From assembly GCA_964553745.1 (NCBI GenBank), contig CAZKLD010000009.1:1-64000 (forward strand): a stretch of 64,000 nt of DNA, in the 5' to 3' direction. Under the pieces are notes generated by a model that searched no databases, had not been told where the DNA came from, and saw only the letters and a list, made by a program, of their open reading frames with translations. Source of the stretch: STC-113 sp964553745. Lineage in GTDB: Bacteria; Patescibacteriota; Gracilibacteria; BD1-5; UBA2023. A program made the translations under genes and the position numbers. How positions within the stretch are numbered: the first letter of the stretch is position 1; every line of letters starts with the position of its first letter. Positions 54,009 to 63,652 of this stretch are shown in pieces.

Positions 54009-54797
54009 TTAATTCCGATTTATCAATCTAAGAATCCGTGCCTTTCACATATTCATAATCTCATCTCAACTGCCATCTTTCATCTCAATCAACCATCTCA
54101 GAGCTTCGTAATTCGTGTTCAGCTCATTGAGAATCTCTTCTTCGCTTGCTGTCTGGAGCCATAAAAGCCAATCCAGCCTATTCGCGATCTCTTTCTGGAA
54201 TTCTCATACATCTTCTATCGCAAAGAACTTGTCCTCTTCGTCATAATCGAATTTCCTTGGTTCATCTCACTCATTTTCAAATATGAATAATTTTGATTGA
54301 TGCATAAGGTCATCAAGGAATGCAACGGGATCTTTATCTGATTTCTTGTTTTCTAGGAATGATTTCATCCTACCGATTGAGTTTTCATTCGTTCCTATCG
54401 GGAAATCCTCAGGATTGCACCTGCTCACATCGCAATAGAATACTTTATCCTTAAAGAAAAACAATGCACGTTCATTTAGGGTATATATGCAATCATCCAT
54501 CTGAACCAGCAATTCCTTATTGAGCGATAGCTTGTCCGCTAATATTATTGCTCTAGGAATCCGTATTGCTGTTTTTGAAATTCATTTGCCGAATAGCCAT
54601 TCCGGATCTATCCTATCTTGCACAGCCTTCCTTATGGCTGAAACAACAGGAAAAAGGGTTCAAGGATTTAAATCTCCCCCTTTTTTCAACTTCTGAGCAA
54701 GCTCATTGAATGATTCCTGATCAGGATTTCATGACCTGATAAGCGCCTCTCTGATATTATCTATAGCATCCCTCCTTAATGTTCTCGCATCCATCAT
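54009..54797 (-). CDS. Hypothetical protein (262 aa)
   Basis: The protein is soluble, acidic in its centre (FDYDEEDKFFAIEDVGEFQ) and helical, starting at the second ATG pair MMDARTLRRDAIDNI. It has several TGA glycines. No signal peptide, no membrane segment and no recognised motif. It ends a few bases before a hairpin terminator. The conserved-looking segments NPGTLFPVVSAIRK and ASEEEILNELNTNYEALRWL do not identify a family to me. Confidence 0.6.
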
Positions 54798-54974
54798 ATT
54801 GTTTCTTAAAAATCTATTTCATTATATGTGAATTATGCGGATATTGCAAAAACTAATGGATTTATCTTATGGGACTAGCACATTATCAACTCATACATTT
54901 ATAGCATTGCATTAAACCTATCCCCGCATTCTATATATGACTGAAGAAAATAGGGTTTTTTGAGGAGTCAACTT

Positions 54975-55204
54975 ATGAAAAGCGAATTCCTCCTTATTGA
55001 CTACCTGCTGCAACATCCCGATGAACTCCTGATAAGGTCTCTTGAATTAATTCTTGAGCAGATTAACATATGATAATTGCTCTTATCTGATAGTGCGCGA
55101 TTTATGATATGCATCTGATAATTCAGATTCGAATTTCGAATCTTGATCCTGAACTGCTTTTAATTGAGCTTGAACCGAATGAACACATAACAGAAAAAAA
55201 ATAA
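54975..55204 (+). other. Two short ORFs, possibly one decayed gene
   Basis: An ORF at 54975 (33 residues, MKSEFLLIDYLLQHPDELLI...) has GAGGAG before its ATG and stops at 55076. A second at 55109-55204 (31 residues, MHLIIQIRISNLDPELLLIE...) follows in another frame and stops before a hairpin terminator. Both read as protein-like but neither is complete. They could be two micro-proteins or one small gene broken by a frameshift. The rest of 54798-54974 shows no gene. Confidence 0.3.
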
Positions 55205-55207
55205 TAT

Positions 55208-55238
55208 AAAAACACCCTCGGGCCCGAGGGGGTTTTTA
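55208..55238. terminator. Bidirectional terminator
   Basis: AAAACACCCTCGGG-CCCGAGGGGGTTTTT hairpin between the short ORFs and the convergent 154-residue gene. Confidence 0.85.
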
Positions 55239-55248
55239 TCATATGAGC

Positions 55249-55713
55249 CTAAATTGAAGCGTTATGTGGAATTTTATTCAATTCGATAGCCTTGGATTCT
55301 ATTTGTGCTATGAACCCAGTGAATATTGTTCTTTTTGAGTCAGAAAACGGCAGGAAACCAAGCAAGGATGTCTTAATGGGAAGATCATACACTCACATTC
55401 ACTGTACGGTTTCCAGGAGGGCTTTTATCCTTTCTGCATCTTCCTGAAGCTCTTTTGCTTTATCGAATATTTCTGAGGGGATTTGATTTGCATTGCTTTG
55501 ATCTAGCAGTGTATTTACCGAGAAAATAAGTTCGAGCTGGTCGGCTACCCTTAATTTAGTCTCTTCCATGAATTTCAGGATAATCCCACTTCTGTCGGTA
55601 GGATTTTTTTCCGCTTCTTTTAATGCGCAGGTAATTCATTCGCTGATCTCACTGTCTAATTTAAGCCATTCTGAGTCAAGCCTCCTTAATGAATCAGTTA
55701 AGTTGTTTCACAT
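55249..55713 (-). CDS. Hypothetical helical protein (154 aa)
   Basis: Starts MGNNLTDSLRRLDSEWLKLD, with the second codon TGA as glycine. Strongly helical, heptad-like in the middle (LLDQSNANQIPSEIFDKAKE...), and no membrane segment. TGA glycines are used more than once. Not recognised; possible coiled-coil scaffold. It is 184 bases from the next gene on the same strand; a poly-G tract lies in that gap. Confidence 0.6.
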
Positions 55714-55865
55714 GATAAAATTAAAGTTAAAAAATTATTATAGCTTCACTATAAGTAAAAATATATAAATGTCAATATATGCTCGCTCCAAAAGCGGGCA
55801 AGCAATTCTTTAAATTCAATGAGTTCTAAAGTCAAATGCATCTTTTTCATTCGATAAATACTTCA

Positions 55866-55877
55866 GGGGGGGGGGGG
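55866..55877 (+). repeat. Run of 12 G in AT-rich intergenic DNA
   Basis: Twelve consecutive G within a minus-strand intergenic gap (C12 on the coding strand of neighbours), lying downstream of the 125-residue gene stop and upstream of the 154-residue gene start. Confidence 0.95.
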
Positions 55878-55897
55878 TAAGGAATCATTATCTTTAT

Positions 55898-56275
55898 TTA
55901 TACAACTGTTTTCAAGATGTCATCGACCATGACTGCAACTTTCCTATACTCAGACGCATCCAGAAGATTCATGGGCATGAAGTTCGATTCTCTTACAGTT
56001 GTTCAGGCGGGATCCTTTATTCATAAAGCAAGGGCCGCACCTCCTCATAGCCTGTTTTTTTGTCGGTCAAGACACTTAGTTACTCATATTTTAGCTGATT
56101 CCTGAATTCTGAACAGTTGCTCTCTGCTGACTGCAGTATTTCAGAGGAGTCAGATAACAGCGTCTCAGAAGATTGAGGCTCACTTGTTTGCATACGTTTC
56201 CATAAGAGTGGCTATATCCTCTCATTGCAAGTCAGGTTTCTTGTACAGGTCAGACCATTCTATTGCTGATTCCAT
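55898..56275 (-). CDS. Hypothetical protein (125 aa)
   Basis: It starts MESAIEWSDLYKKPDLQGED and ends in DDILKTVV before TAA. Seven or more TGA glycines keep the frame open, including GGG in RLGGGAALALG, a flexible loop. It has no signal peptide or TM helix. The gene lies 138 bases from the divergent nuclease-like gene. Not recognised. Confidence 0.6.
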
Positions 56276-56414
56276 AAATTTTTTTATTGCAGTAAATTAA
56301 TTATAACTATAAAGATATGAATTATTTTGTCAATGTTTCAATTTCAAAATAAATTAGTATTTTGACTTTATTAATACTTTCATTATAAATTAACAAATCA
56401 TAAATAGTCAAATA

Positions 56415-57008
56415 ATGAATGAATCAATACTCATAAACCGCACACGCGAACTCAGCCGAGATATGTGAGAGGGTGCTATTGCTAATTTGCTGTGATGATC
56501 AAAAAGGAAAATAAGCAGCTGAGCCGATCTGTATTTAGATGATATCACGAATATTGAGGTAAAATGCAGACTTTATTGACAGCCGGTCAATATCCTTATC
56601 TGACAACTCCTCAGCCTTAGCGAGAATGACATCTATGCATTGTTATTCTATCGGACAAATAGCTGAAAAAGACCTCTTTCCATACTGAAGCAGATGTGAC
56701 GATGAGGGAATTGCCTAGATCATTTCAAGAAGTCAGTTTCGATTTCAAAAATTTTCCTGTTTCCTGTTCCGTATATAAATCATTTTTATGAGACTACTCA
56801 TATGAAAGAAGTCACCATAAGCTCAACATGAGTAAAGCATAAATGATTGGCAGTCAAGACAGCTACGGAAATTTATGAGAATTCAAATGAAACAAAATCC
56901 ATTTTCGAAACGCCTATAGATTTTCCGGCAAGTCCTCTGGCTATAACATATGCGGTGGGGGAGAAGATAAACCGGATATTGAGGATGAAATGACATAAGG
57001 AAAGATAA
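56415..57008 (+). CDS. PD-(D/E)XK nuclease-like protein
   Basis: This is a 197-residue soluble protein. After an N-terminal helix containing E (NRTRELSRDMGEGAIANLL) the sequence reads GADLYLDDITNIEVKCR, an (aspartate)-x-(E)-V-K arrangement typical of PD-(D/E)XK nucleases such as Holliday-junction resolvases and restriction-type enzymes. The segment that follows (PVNILIGQLLSLSENDIYAL) continues as strand-helix. The C terminus is basic. Many TGA glycines. It stands alone with a terminator directly after the stop. The nuclease call rests on the motif only. Confidence 0.45.
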
Positions 57009-57036
57009 AAAAACGCTCAAAAGAGCGTTTTTTTAG
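57008..57036. terminator. Bidirectional terminator
   Basis: AAAAAAACGCTC-AAAA-GAGCGTTTTTTT between convergent genes; it touches both stop codons. Confidence 0.9.
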
Positions 57037-57599
57037 TCATTCAATGATTTTATGATGTCTTCGGCAATATCTTCAAAATCATTATTCGAAGAATCATAAA
57101 TTTTATGTTTCAGAGACGTTTTCGCAATCAGTTCCAGTAACAGCTTTTGCTGTTTTGCATAATACCCGTTTATTTCTTCATCATTTCATTTTCTGTCCAC
57201 ATACTCGCTCCAGCTAGGTTCCCTTAATTTGCGAGAGAATTTAATTCTTTCTCAGATCAAGGTTTCATCTACCTTGAGCAATACAATCATTGAAAAGCTT
57301 TTAATCAAATCTTCCACCGCTTTAAAATCTTTTATTGTACTATTTGTCTTTATGATGTGCGTAAAATATAACCTATCGAATATTATATAATCCTTTTTGC
57401 CTGTCAAAGATTTGCCGATTAACCTTTGCAGGAAATCAATACTAATGAGTTTATCATCATTATCCATTAGCGGCATCAATGTCTTATCTTCTCCTATTGC
57501 ATAACACTTCTTTCCTTTTTGCAAAAAAGCTTTTTTAAGTGATTTCTTGATTGATGTTTTGCCGCTTGTAGCTATTCATTCAAGTATTATTATCTTCAT
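57033..57599 (-). CDS. P-loop nucleoside/small-molecule kinase-like protein
   Basis: This is a 188-residue protein. Walker A is GIATSGKTS (residues 8-16; first glycine TGA) directly after the N-terminal strand MKIIILE. A D-R motif appears in YIIFDRLYFTH, as in deoxynucleoside and thymidylate kinases, and KFSRKLREPSWSEYVDRKG supplies an Arg-rich lid. The length fits the small nucleoside kinase group, but the substrate cannot be assigned. Monocistronic. Confidence 0.7.
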
Positions 57600-57715
57600 A
57601 ATTTATTAGCTTGGGTATTGAAATTCAATCACATTGTACTCGGGATTTGTTTTTTTAGAAAATGAATTTATTCAGTTATTGGAATGATGACTTAGTTTAA
57701 GCAACAATAACAGAT

Positions 57716-57743
57716 TTGACACATTGCTTTAAATTATTATAAA
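57716..57743 (+). promoter_or_regulatory. Promoter of the Sel1-repeat gene
   Basis: TTGACA at 57716-57721 and TATAAA at 57738-57743 with a 16-base spacer, about 50 bases before the ATG. A strong AAAGGGAG ribosome site also precedes the ATG. Confidence 0.55.
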
Positions 57744-57793
57744 TATAAAACTGATTTCTATTCCATTATACCAAAACAAAAAGGGAGCAACCC

Positions 57794-58852
57794 ATGAAAA
57801 GAAACCTGATTCTGTCCATCCTTGTATTTTCTCTCTTCATATCCGCCCTCGCATCTGCCAATTCATTCGACAGGGGTGTTGCCGCTAAGAATGCAAATGA
57901 TATCAAGACTGCAATCAGAGAGTTTACCGATGCTGCTGAAAATGGGAGCATGGGTGCAGAATTGCAGCTCGGATACATCTACAATGGTTTTATGCCGACC
58001 GAAGATGATTATAAGAATGCAGTGTACTGGTTTGATCGCGCCGCATCAGATGGTCTGCATGCTGCCGAGTATGAACTTGGAATGCTTTATTACAAAGGTC
58101 ACGGAGTGAAAAAGGACATCGGACGGGCAGTCAGATTGTTTAGGAGAGCTTCAGTAGACGATGATATCCATGATGCTGATTATCTGCTTGGCACCATCTA
58201 TCTTCAAGGAGCAGATGAAGTGCGGCAAGATTTTCGGGAAGCGGCACGCTGGTTCAGACGTGGAGCCGATAATGGCAATTCCATGGCTTCATACTCTGCC
58301 GGCATGATGTATCTGGAGGGGTTAGGAGTTGAAAAAGATACCTCTAAGGCCCTGAAATATCTAAAGGCTTCTGCAGACAAAAACAATGTCGATGCACAAT
58401 TCCAACTAGGGAAAATGTACACAGAAGGACTCGATGTCGAAAAAGATGAAAACGATGGATTCTACTGGATAAGAAAAGCATCTAAACATGGAATCCCTTC
58501 CGTTGATTTCTACCTTTCCAACATGTACAAAGAGGGGATCGGAACTGCAAAAAACATACCCGAGGCCATAGTTTTTCTTAAAAAAGCCTCGGAAAAAGGA
58601 TTGTCATCGGCCTCCTATCAACTCGGAGCTATGTATGGAAATGGGGCTGATGTCAAACAGGATTTGATTGAAGCAAAGAAATACTTTGAGGTAGCCTTCA
58701 GACAAGGGAGTTTAACAGCATGCTATAGCCTTGGCTACATATACGAGAATGGCTTTGGCGTACCGAAAAACCTTGCTGAGGCAAAGAAATACTACGGAAT
58801 TGCCGCAGATAAAGGTTTTGAGGAGGCGGCTAAAAGGCTGAAAAACCTTTAG
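57794..58852 (+). CDS. Exported Sel1-repeat protein in standard-code island 2
   Basis: This is a 352-residue protein with signal peptide (MKRNLILSILVFSLFISALA, cut at ASA-NS). About eight Sel1-like repeats follow (for example AEYELGMLYYKGHGVKKDIG, ASYSAGMMYLEGLGVEKDTS), each ~36 residues with the A.(Y/F).LG.(M/L)Y..G.GV..D pattern. Such proteins act as scaffolds in secretion or host interaction. All its many glycines are GGN and the frame lacks TGA, unlike almost every neighbouring gene. An in-frame stop TAG ends it. A hairpin terminator follows 60 bases later. Source may be a standard-code bacterium. Confidence 0.9.
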   Translation: MKRNLILSILVFSLFISALASANSFDRGVAAKNANDIKTAIREFTDAAENGSMGAELQLGYIYNGFMPTEDDYKNAVYWFDRAASDGLHAAEYELGMLYYKGHGVKKDIGRAVRLFRRASVDDDIHDADYLLGTIYLQGADEVRQDFREAARWFRRGADNGNSMASYSAGMMYLEGLGVEKDTSKALKYLKASADKNNVDAQFQLGKMYTEGLDVEKDENDGFYWIRKASKHGIPSVDFYLSNMYKEGIGTAKNIPEAIVFLKKASEKGLSSASYQLGAMYGNGADVKQDLIEAKKYFEVAFRQGSLTACYSLGYIYENGFGVPKNLAEAKKYYGIAADKGFEEAAKRLKNL

Positions 58853-58911
58853 TCGAAGCGGTTTTCAAAAACAAATAACCAATCTAAATCAAAGGGGAAT
58901 AAACAAACCGG

Positions 58912-58938
58912 AAAGGGGTCGAGAGACCCCTTTTTTTC
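58912..58938 (+). terminator. Hairpin-U terminator
   Basis: AAAGGGGTC-GAGA-GACCCCTTT followed by a T-run. Confidence 0.9.
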
Positions 58939-59065
58939 TTCTGTTCCAATTTTAGAATTTTGTAAGATATAATTGCACTAATATCAATTATTGCAAAAAT
59001 TATTGATTTAACTCATCAAACTCATATATTGACTTTGTTGCAATAATGTTTAAAGGAGGATATCT

Positions 59066-59260
59066 GTGACTATACCGAAGAGGGAACCGGATGTGAAGTA
59101 TCTGTGCGATGGTGTGATTTACAACGAAGCTGAAATGGATTGGGCACGCCTGATAATGGATCTGGAAGACCAGACCGAGATGGCTGAAGAATCCGACAGA
59201 TTCACAGAGGAAACAGGAAAGGTTTTCCCCGCAGGGGAAAGCATATCTTTCCTTGCCTAG
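59066..59260 (+). CDS. Small acidic protein with strong ribosome site (64 aa)
   Basis: Starts at GTG 59066, 8 bases after AAAGGAGG; MTIPKREPDVKYLCDGVIYN is followed by a helical acidic segment (EAEMDWARLIMDLEDQTEMA). GGN glycines, no TGA, stop TAG. Its Shine-Dalgarno matches that of island 1. No family recognised. The 305-base gap after it (59261-59566) holds a terminator and no clear gene. Confidence 0.65.
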   Translation: MTIPKREPDVKYLCDGVIYNEAEMDWARLIMDLEDQTEMAEESDRFTEETGKVFPAGESISFLA

Positions 59261-59390
59261 TCAACTGCAGGAGATTCTTTATGCGGAGGTGAATTTCTCA
59301 AGAATCTATTGTGGGCTTGCCTACGCGCCAGATGACCGACTCGTCGGGCATCGCCTTAACCAGTAGTTCTCCTCTTGCGGGAACGCAAAA

Positions 59391-59417
59391 AAGGCCCGCC
59401 TCAGGCGGGCCTTTTCC
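59391..59417 (+). terminator. Hairpin-U terminator closing island 2
   Basis: AAGGCCCGCC-TCA-GGCGGGCCTTTTCC, GC-rich in contrast to the host terminators. Confidence 0.85.
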
Positions 59418-59566
59418 TATTTCTGAAAAATATTCTAGCATCTTCATTTTTTGGCCATGCTTCATATGTTAAATATTTTGAAATGCAAATTGGATGGTTT
59501 GGTAAAATTACTTGAAATTAAAATGATTTTTAGTATAAATAAGCGCATTAACCTTATTTTTACCAC

Positions 59567-61372
59567 ATGAATATAACTTCAACTGAGATTAGGCAGAAAT
59601 ATCTTGAATTTTTCAAGATGAAAAATCACGCAATAATCGAATCTTCACCTTTGGTTCCTGAGAATGATCCTTCAGTGCTATTCAATACTGCCTGAATGCA
59701 ACCGCTCGTGCCTTATCTCCTCTGAGAAAAGCATCCTATGTGAACGCGATTGGCTGATGTCCAGAAATGCATAAGGACTAATGATATAGAAGATGTATGA
59801 GACAACACTCATCTTACCTTCTTTGAAATGCTTTGAAACTGGAGCCTTTGAGATTACTTCAAAAAGGAATCGATCGAAATGTCTTATGAGCTACTGACCG
59901 ATCCAAAATGGTTCTGAATCAATCCTGCTCATCTTGCTGTAACGGTTTTTGAATGAGATGAAAATGCTCCGAGAGATGATTTTTCTGCTTGAGTCTGGAA
60001 ATCCCTATGAATTCCAGAAACCAAAATAAGCTACATGTGAGAAAAGGATAATTGGTGGGCCGCAGGACCGACATGACCTTGCTGACCTGATACTGAGATT
60101 TTCTATTGGGTTTGAGAATGAGAGCCGCCAATGGATTCGAATGTAAAAAATGATGAGAATAATTGGATGGAAATCTGGAATAATGTCTTCATGGAATTCA
60201 ATAAGCTTGAAGATGGAACCCTTCATAGTTTGCCATCGCAAAATGTCGATACTTGAATGTGATTGGAAAGAATAACAAGGACTTTAAATCGAAGCAAATC
60301 AGTGTATGATACGGATATTTTTTCAGATGTGATTTCCAAGGTTAGGGAAATAGTCGGCAATGAGAGATACATAGAGAAAAGTGCCAGGATTATAGCAGAC
60401 CACTTGAGGGCTTCCACAATGATGATTTCAGATTGAGTCATCCCTAAAAATGTAGATCAATGATATATTCTGAGAAGGCTTATCAGGAGGGCAATAAGAG
60501 AGTTCTTTAAGATGGGATACGAAACTCCTATCATTTCTGAGATTTCAAAGATATATATCGGGAAATTCAAAAACATCTATGCTTCGGTAGGTAAAAATGA
60601 GGCGATAATTATCGATGAGCTAAATAAGGAAGAGCAGAAATTCTCTAAAACTATTAAGGATTGAATAAAGGAATTCGATAAGCTAATCGCTTGATTTCAG
60701 ATAGCATTTGAGAGATCTGGACAGAAAATCACGCAGATTTCATGAGATAAGGCCTTCAGGCTATATGATACATATTGATTCCCGATCGAGATGACTGAAG
60801 AGCTTGCATCAGAAAAATGACTTACAGTCGATAAGATTTGATTCAATTCGGCTTTTGAAAAGCATCAGGAATTATCCAGAACAGCATCAGAATGAAAATT
60901 CAAATGAGGACTAGGCTGATCTTGAGAAATGGAAACAAAATACCATACTGCTACTCATCTTTTACTTGCCTGATTAAGAAAAACTCTCGGAAATCATGTC
61001 CATCAAGCATGATCCAACATAACCGCTGAAAGATTGAGATTCGATTTCACTCACTCGGAAAAGGTGACTCCGGAGCAGTTGAAGGAGGTTGAGGATTTCG
61101 TGAATTCAGTAATCAGCTCATGAGCCTCTGTCACTTTGAGAGAAATGAAAAAAGATGAAGCGATGCTTGCTTGAATTGTTTGAAGCTTTTGGGAAAAATA
61201 TCCTGATATCGTTAAAATATATTCCATAGTATGAAATGACTGAGAAATTTACTCACAAGAACTTTGCGGATGACCTCACGCATCTTCTGCATGAGATTTA
61301 GGCAAATTCAAGATACAGAAAGAAGAAGCTTCAAGCTCATGAGTCAGGAGAATAAAAGCAATCCTTGAATAA
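59567..61372 (+). CDS. alaS: Alanyl-tRNA synthetase without C-Ala domain
   Basis: This is a 601-residue class IIc synthetase. The catalytic half starts ITSTEIRQKYLEFFKMKNHA and includes LFNTAGMQPLVPYL and DNTHLTFFEMLGNWS, all AlaRS hallmarks. The editing domain carries ATHLLLAGLRKTLGNHVHQ (HxxxH) and LCGGPHA (C-x3-H), so proofreading is intact. The usual 870-residue enzyme continues with a C-Ala dimerisation domain; here the gene ends at 61370 within KAILE. The lack of C-Ala is known in some small-genome lineages. Very many TGA glycines. Confidence 0.95.
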
Positions 61373-61400
61373 TGATCACACTCTGACGATTATCAAAAAA

Positions 61401-61427
61401 ACATCCCATAAAATGGGATGTTTTTTC
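61401..61427. terminator. Hairpin-U terminator after alaS
   Basis: ACATCCCA-TAAAA-TGGGATGTTTTTT. Confidence 0.85.
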
Positions 61428-61467
61428 ATGAGTCTGAGCTGCCAAAAGATGCTATTGAACTTGTAAA

Positions 61468-61911
61468 TTAATCTCATCTCTCAGTCAATGTCTTTAATTT
61501 TTTCAATGCTTCTGGCCACATTTCCTCAAACATATTTTTGTATTCTTCCTTAGAATCCAGTTCAACTAAAACATGGGTAACCCCATCTTTTTCTGTGAAT
61601 GTATAATTTTCTTGCGCATCTTGCATTTCATAATAGTTTTCTTTTCCGTTCATTATTTCTCAGAGATGCTGTATCGATACGTAGTCGTAGGGGCGGACTT
61701 CTCTGATTTTGCTGATCATCCCTCAGACTGCACCATTTTCATCCGGTCCCAGGAAAAGCATGCGGCTGCCTTCCTTCCATTCTCACTCATAATAGGAGCC
61801 AGTAGGATTGAAGACCTCTGTCCATTTTCGGTATGTTTCGTCATTCAGCATTGTCTCCCAAACTTTTTTCTTGGGTGCGTGTATGTCAATCGTGTAGATT
61901 AATTTTTCCAT
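61468..61911 (-). CDS. SRPBCC/AHSA1-type protein
   Basis: This is a 147-residue protein beginning with the START-like strand and helix MEKLIYTIDIHAPKKKVWET, as in AHSA1/SRPBCC ligand-binding proteins. The middle has GSRMLFLGPDENGAVGGMIS and the C-terminal helix EEMWPEALKKLKTLT closes the domain. Two TGA glycines. Ligand unknown. It could be a stand-alone lipid-binding or stress-related protein. Confidence 0.85.
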
Positions 61912-62069
61912 ATGCTCAATTTTTAAAATATATGTTTGTCATTTTTCGTAACATTCAATTATATCCAGTTGATTAGATATATCAAGATATATTTACTAAA
62001 GCTTACACTGATTTTCAGATATTTTCGGAACTTCCTTTAGATTTTGTGTCCTAACTTTAAAAGAAACCA

Positions 62070-62666
62070 TTAAAACGATCCTGTCTTCACTTCACCAGCA
62101 CGCTCATAAGAGGCAATTATCACTCCAGAGGGCGACGTATGAGATTCCTTGAGCCTGAATGCTGCAGGAATGGTTCCTTCAGCGAATAAGCGCTTTCACG
62201 ATCCGAGTGTAATAGGGAATATTTTGAGCCAGAGCTCGTCAGCGAGATCCTCCTTCAAAAGCGTCTGTATGAGATTGCCGCTGCCATGCACTTGCAGATC
62301 AGGACCAGATTGGGCTTTCAGTTCTTTTATTTTCTTCACAACATCACCCGATATGAATACTGAATTTTCCCAGTCGCTCTCTGTTAACGTATTCGAGACC
62401 ACATATTTGACTGATTCATTGATACCAGGCCATTCGTTTGCATGCTGCGGCCAGTAAGATGCGAAAATATCGAAGGTTTTCCTGCCTAAGAGCAAGCAGA
62501 AAGGCTGCTTCATCTGTTCTGTCATTATATTGCCGGCGAATTCATCGAAATAGGGAACTGTCCATCCTCCGTATTTGAAATCGTTTGATGTATCTTCTTC
62601 AGGTCCTCCAGGCGCCTGCATTACCCCATCAAGAGTAATGAAAGATAAAATTATTATTTTTCTCAT
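62070..62666 (-). CDS. RibD C-terminal/DHFR-like reductase
   Basis: This is a 198-residue protein. The N terminus MRKIIILSFITLDGVMQAPG and the segment FCLLLGRKTFDIFASYWPQ match the RibD_C/dihydrofolate-reductase-like family; DLQVHGSGNLIQTLL is the typical NADPH-binding helix. The last part, read through a single TGA at SGKRLFAEGT, is the family's conserved (L)FxxGT C terminus. Most glycines are GGN, unlike neighbouring genes that prefer TGA, so it may be a more recent acquisition under adaptation. Substrate not known; such stand-alone proteins have varied reductase roles. Confidence 0.9.
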
Positions 62667-62785
62667 AGTGCTATTGTTAAGAATAAGATGTTTTGATTTT
62701 CATTTCTTGCCAGAAAAAGTTTTTCTGGAACTTATCATTTTATGCGAATATGATTTAAGTTCAAGAATTTATTAGAAATTCTTTT

Positions 62786-62819
62786 ATCAAAAAACTCCAG
62801 TTAGAAATAACTGGAGTTA
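62786..62819 (-). terminator. Hairpin-U terminator
   Basis: AACTCCAGTT and AACTGGAGTT arms with a T-run on the minus strand; it lies about 80 bases beyond the stop of the 87-residue membrane protein. Confidence 0.8.
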
Positions 62820-62897
62820 CCGTTCAATTTGAATCCATTTGAATTTGCCCTATCGACAATATCCGGAATATTTGATATATTCTGATGATGAATTTAA

Positions 62898-63161
62898 TTA
62901 TCTCCTCCTCTTAACTAAGTAATAGCCAAGGCTGATTAAAAAACTTATAAATGTGCACAAAAATAAAATTACAGGTATCCATAGGGCAAAAACTACCGCC
63001 CCCATTCCTGCATATTCACCTCGACCCGGAAATGCAAAGATTATAATTTCGAGCAATATACAAAGCATTAAGGTCCAGCTAAAGGTAAGCAGCGGAACTT
63101 TGTACAATATATTTTTTGAAACAGCTTCCTTTTCGGTATTAAAATTTTTTTCAGATTCCAT
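62898..63161 (-). CDS. Small membrane protein, two TM segments
   Basis: This is an 87-residue protein with an acidic N terminus (MESEKNFNTEKEAVSKN), two hydrophobic segments (about 22-44 and 52-81, IPVILFLCTFISFLISLGYY) and a basic KRRR end, a positive-inside arrangement. It has no TGA; glycines are GGN. No family recognised. Confidence 0.65.
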   Translation of the reverse strand: MESEKNFNTEKEAVSKNILYKVPLLTFSWTLMLCILLEIIIFAFPGRGEYAGMGAVVFALWIPVILFLCTFISFLISLGYYLVKRRR

Positions 63162-63652
63162 AATTCTAACTTTAATATTATAAAAACTCTCTGAGAAATC
63201 GAATTAAGATCAGTAACATCTGGCTATCCTTTTTTAGGAGTCATACTAATTTGGCCAGAAGAGCAGGAGTCATGAATCACTTCTTTATATATGTTTAGGG
63301 GGTCTGTAATTTTTTTTGTATTTTTTTATATGAATAATCGTAGGTGATCCAAGCTACAATATCCCTCGATCTTAGTTGCAGTATCTCAGCTTATTTTTTT
63401 AATCTCAACTCACTTATTTCAAAAATATTCCGAATGATTGACAATTATTCATCTGATTCATTTTAAATATATTCTGCTATTATAATAACTTAAAGTGCTT
63501 TAAGTCAAGATTTTTATTCTACTATTGAAATCATCTTAATAACAGTATTAAATTTAACTATAAATCTAAAATGCAACTTGTGAATATTTATTTATAATTA
63601 TACTTAAATAGTAGAGAAATAAATCATCACAAATAACCAACAAATAAAATCT
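63162..63652. other. Gene-free intergenic stretch
   Basis: No ORF is supported over 491 bases in either direction. The inverted repeat ACTTAAAGTGCTTTAAGT near 63490 overlaps a possible minus-strand promoter (TTGACT with a TATAAT-like box about 17 bases on) that would transcribe toward the 87-residue protein. I see nothing else. Confidence 0.4.
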
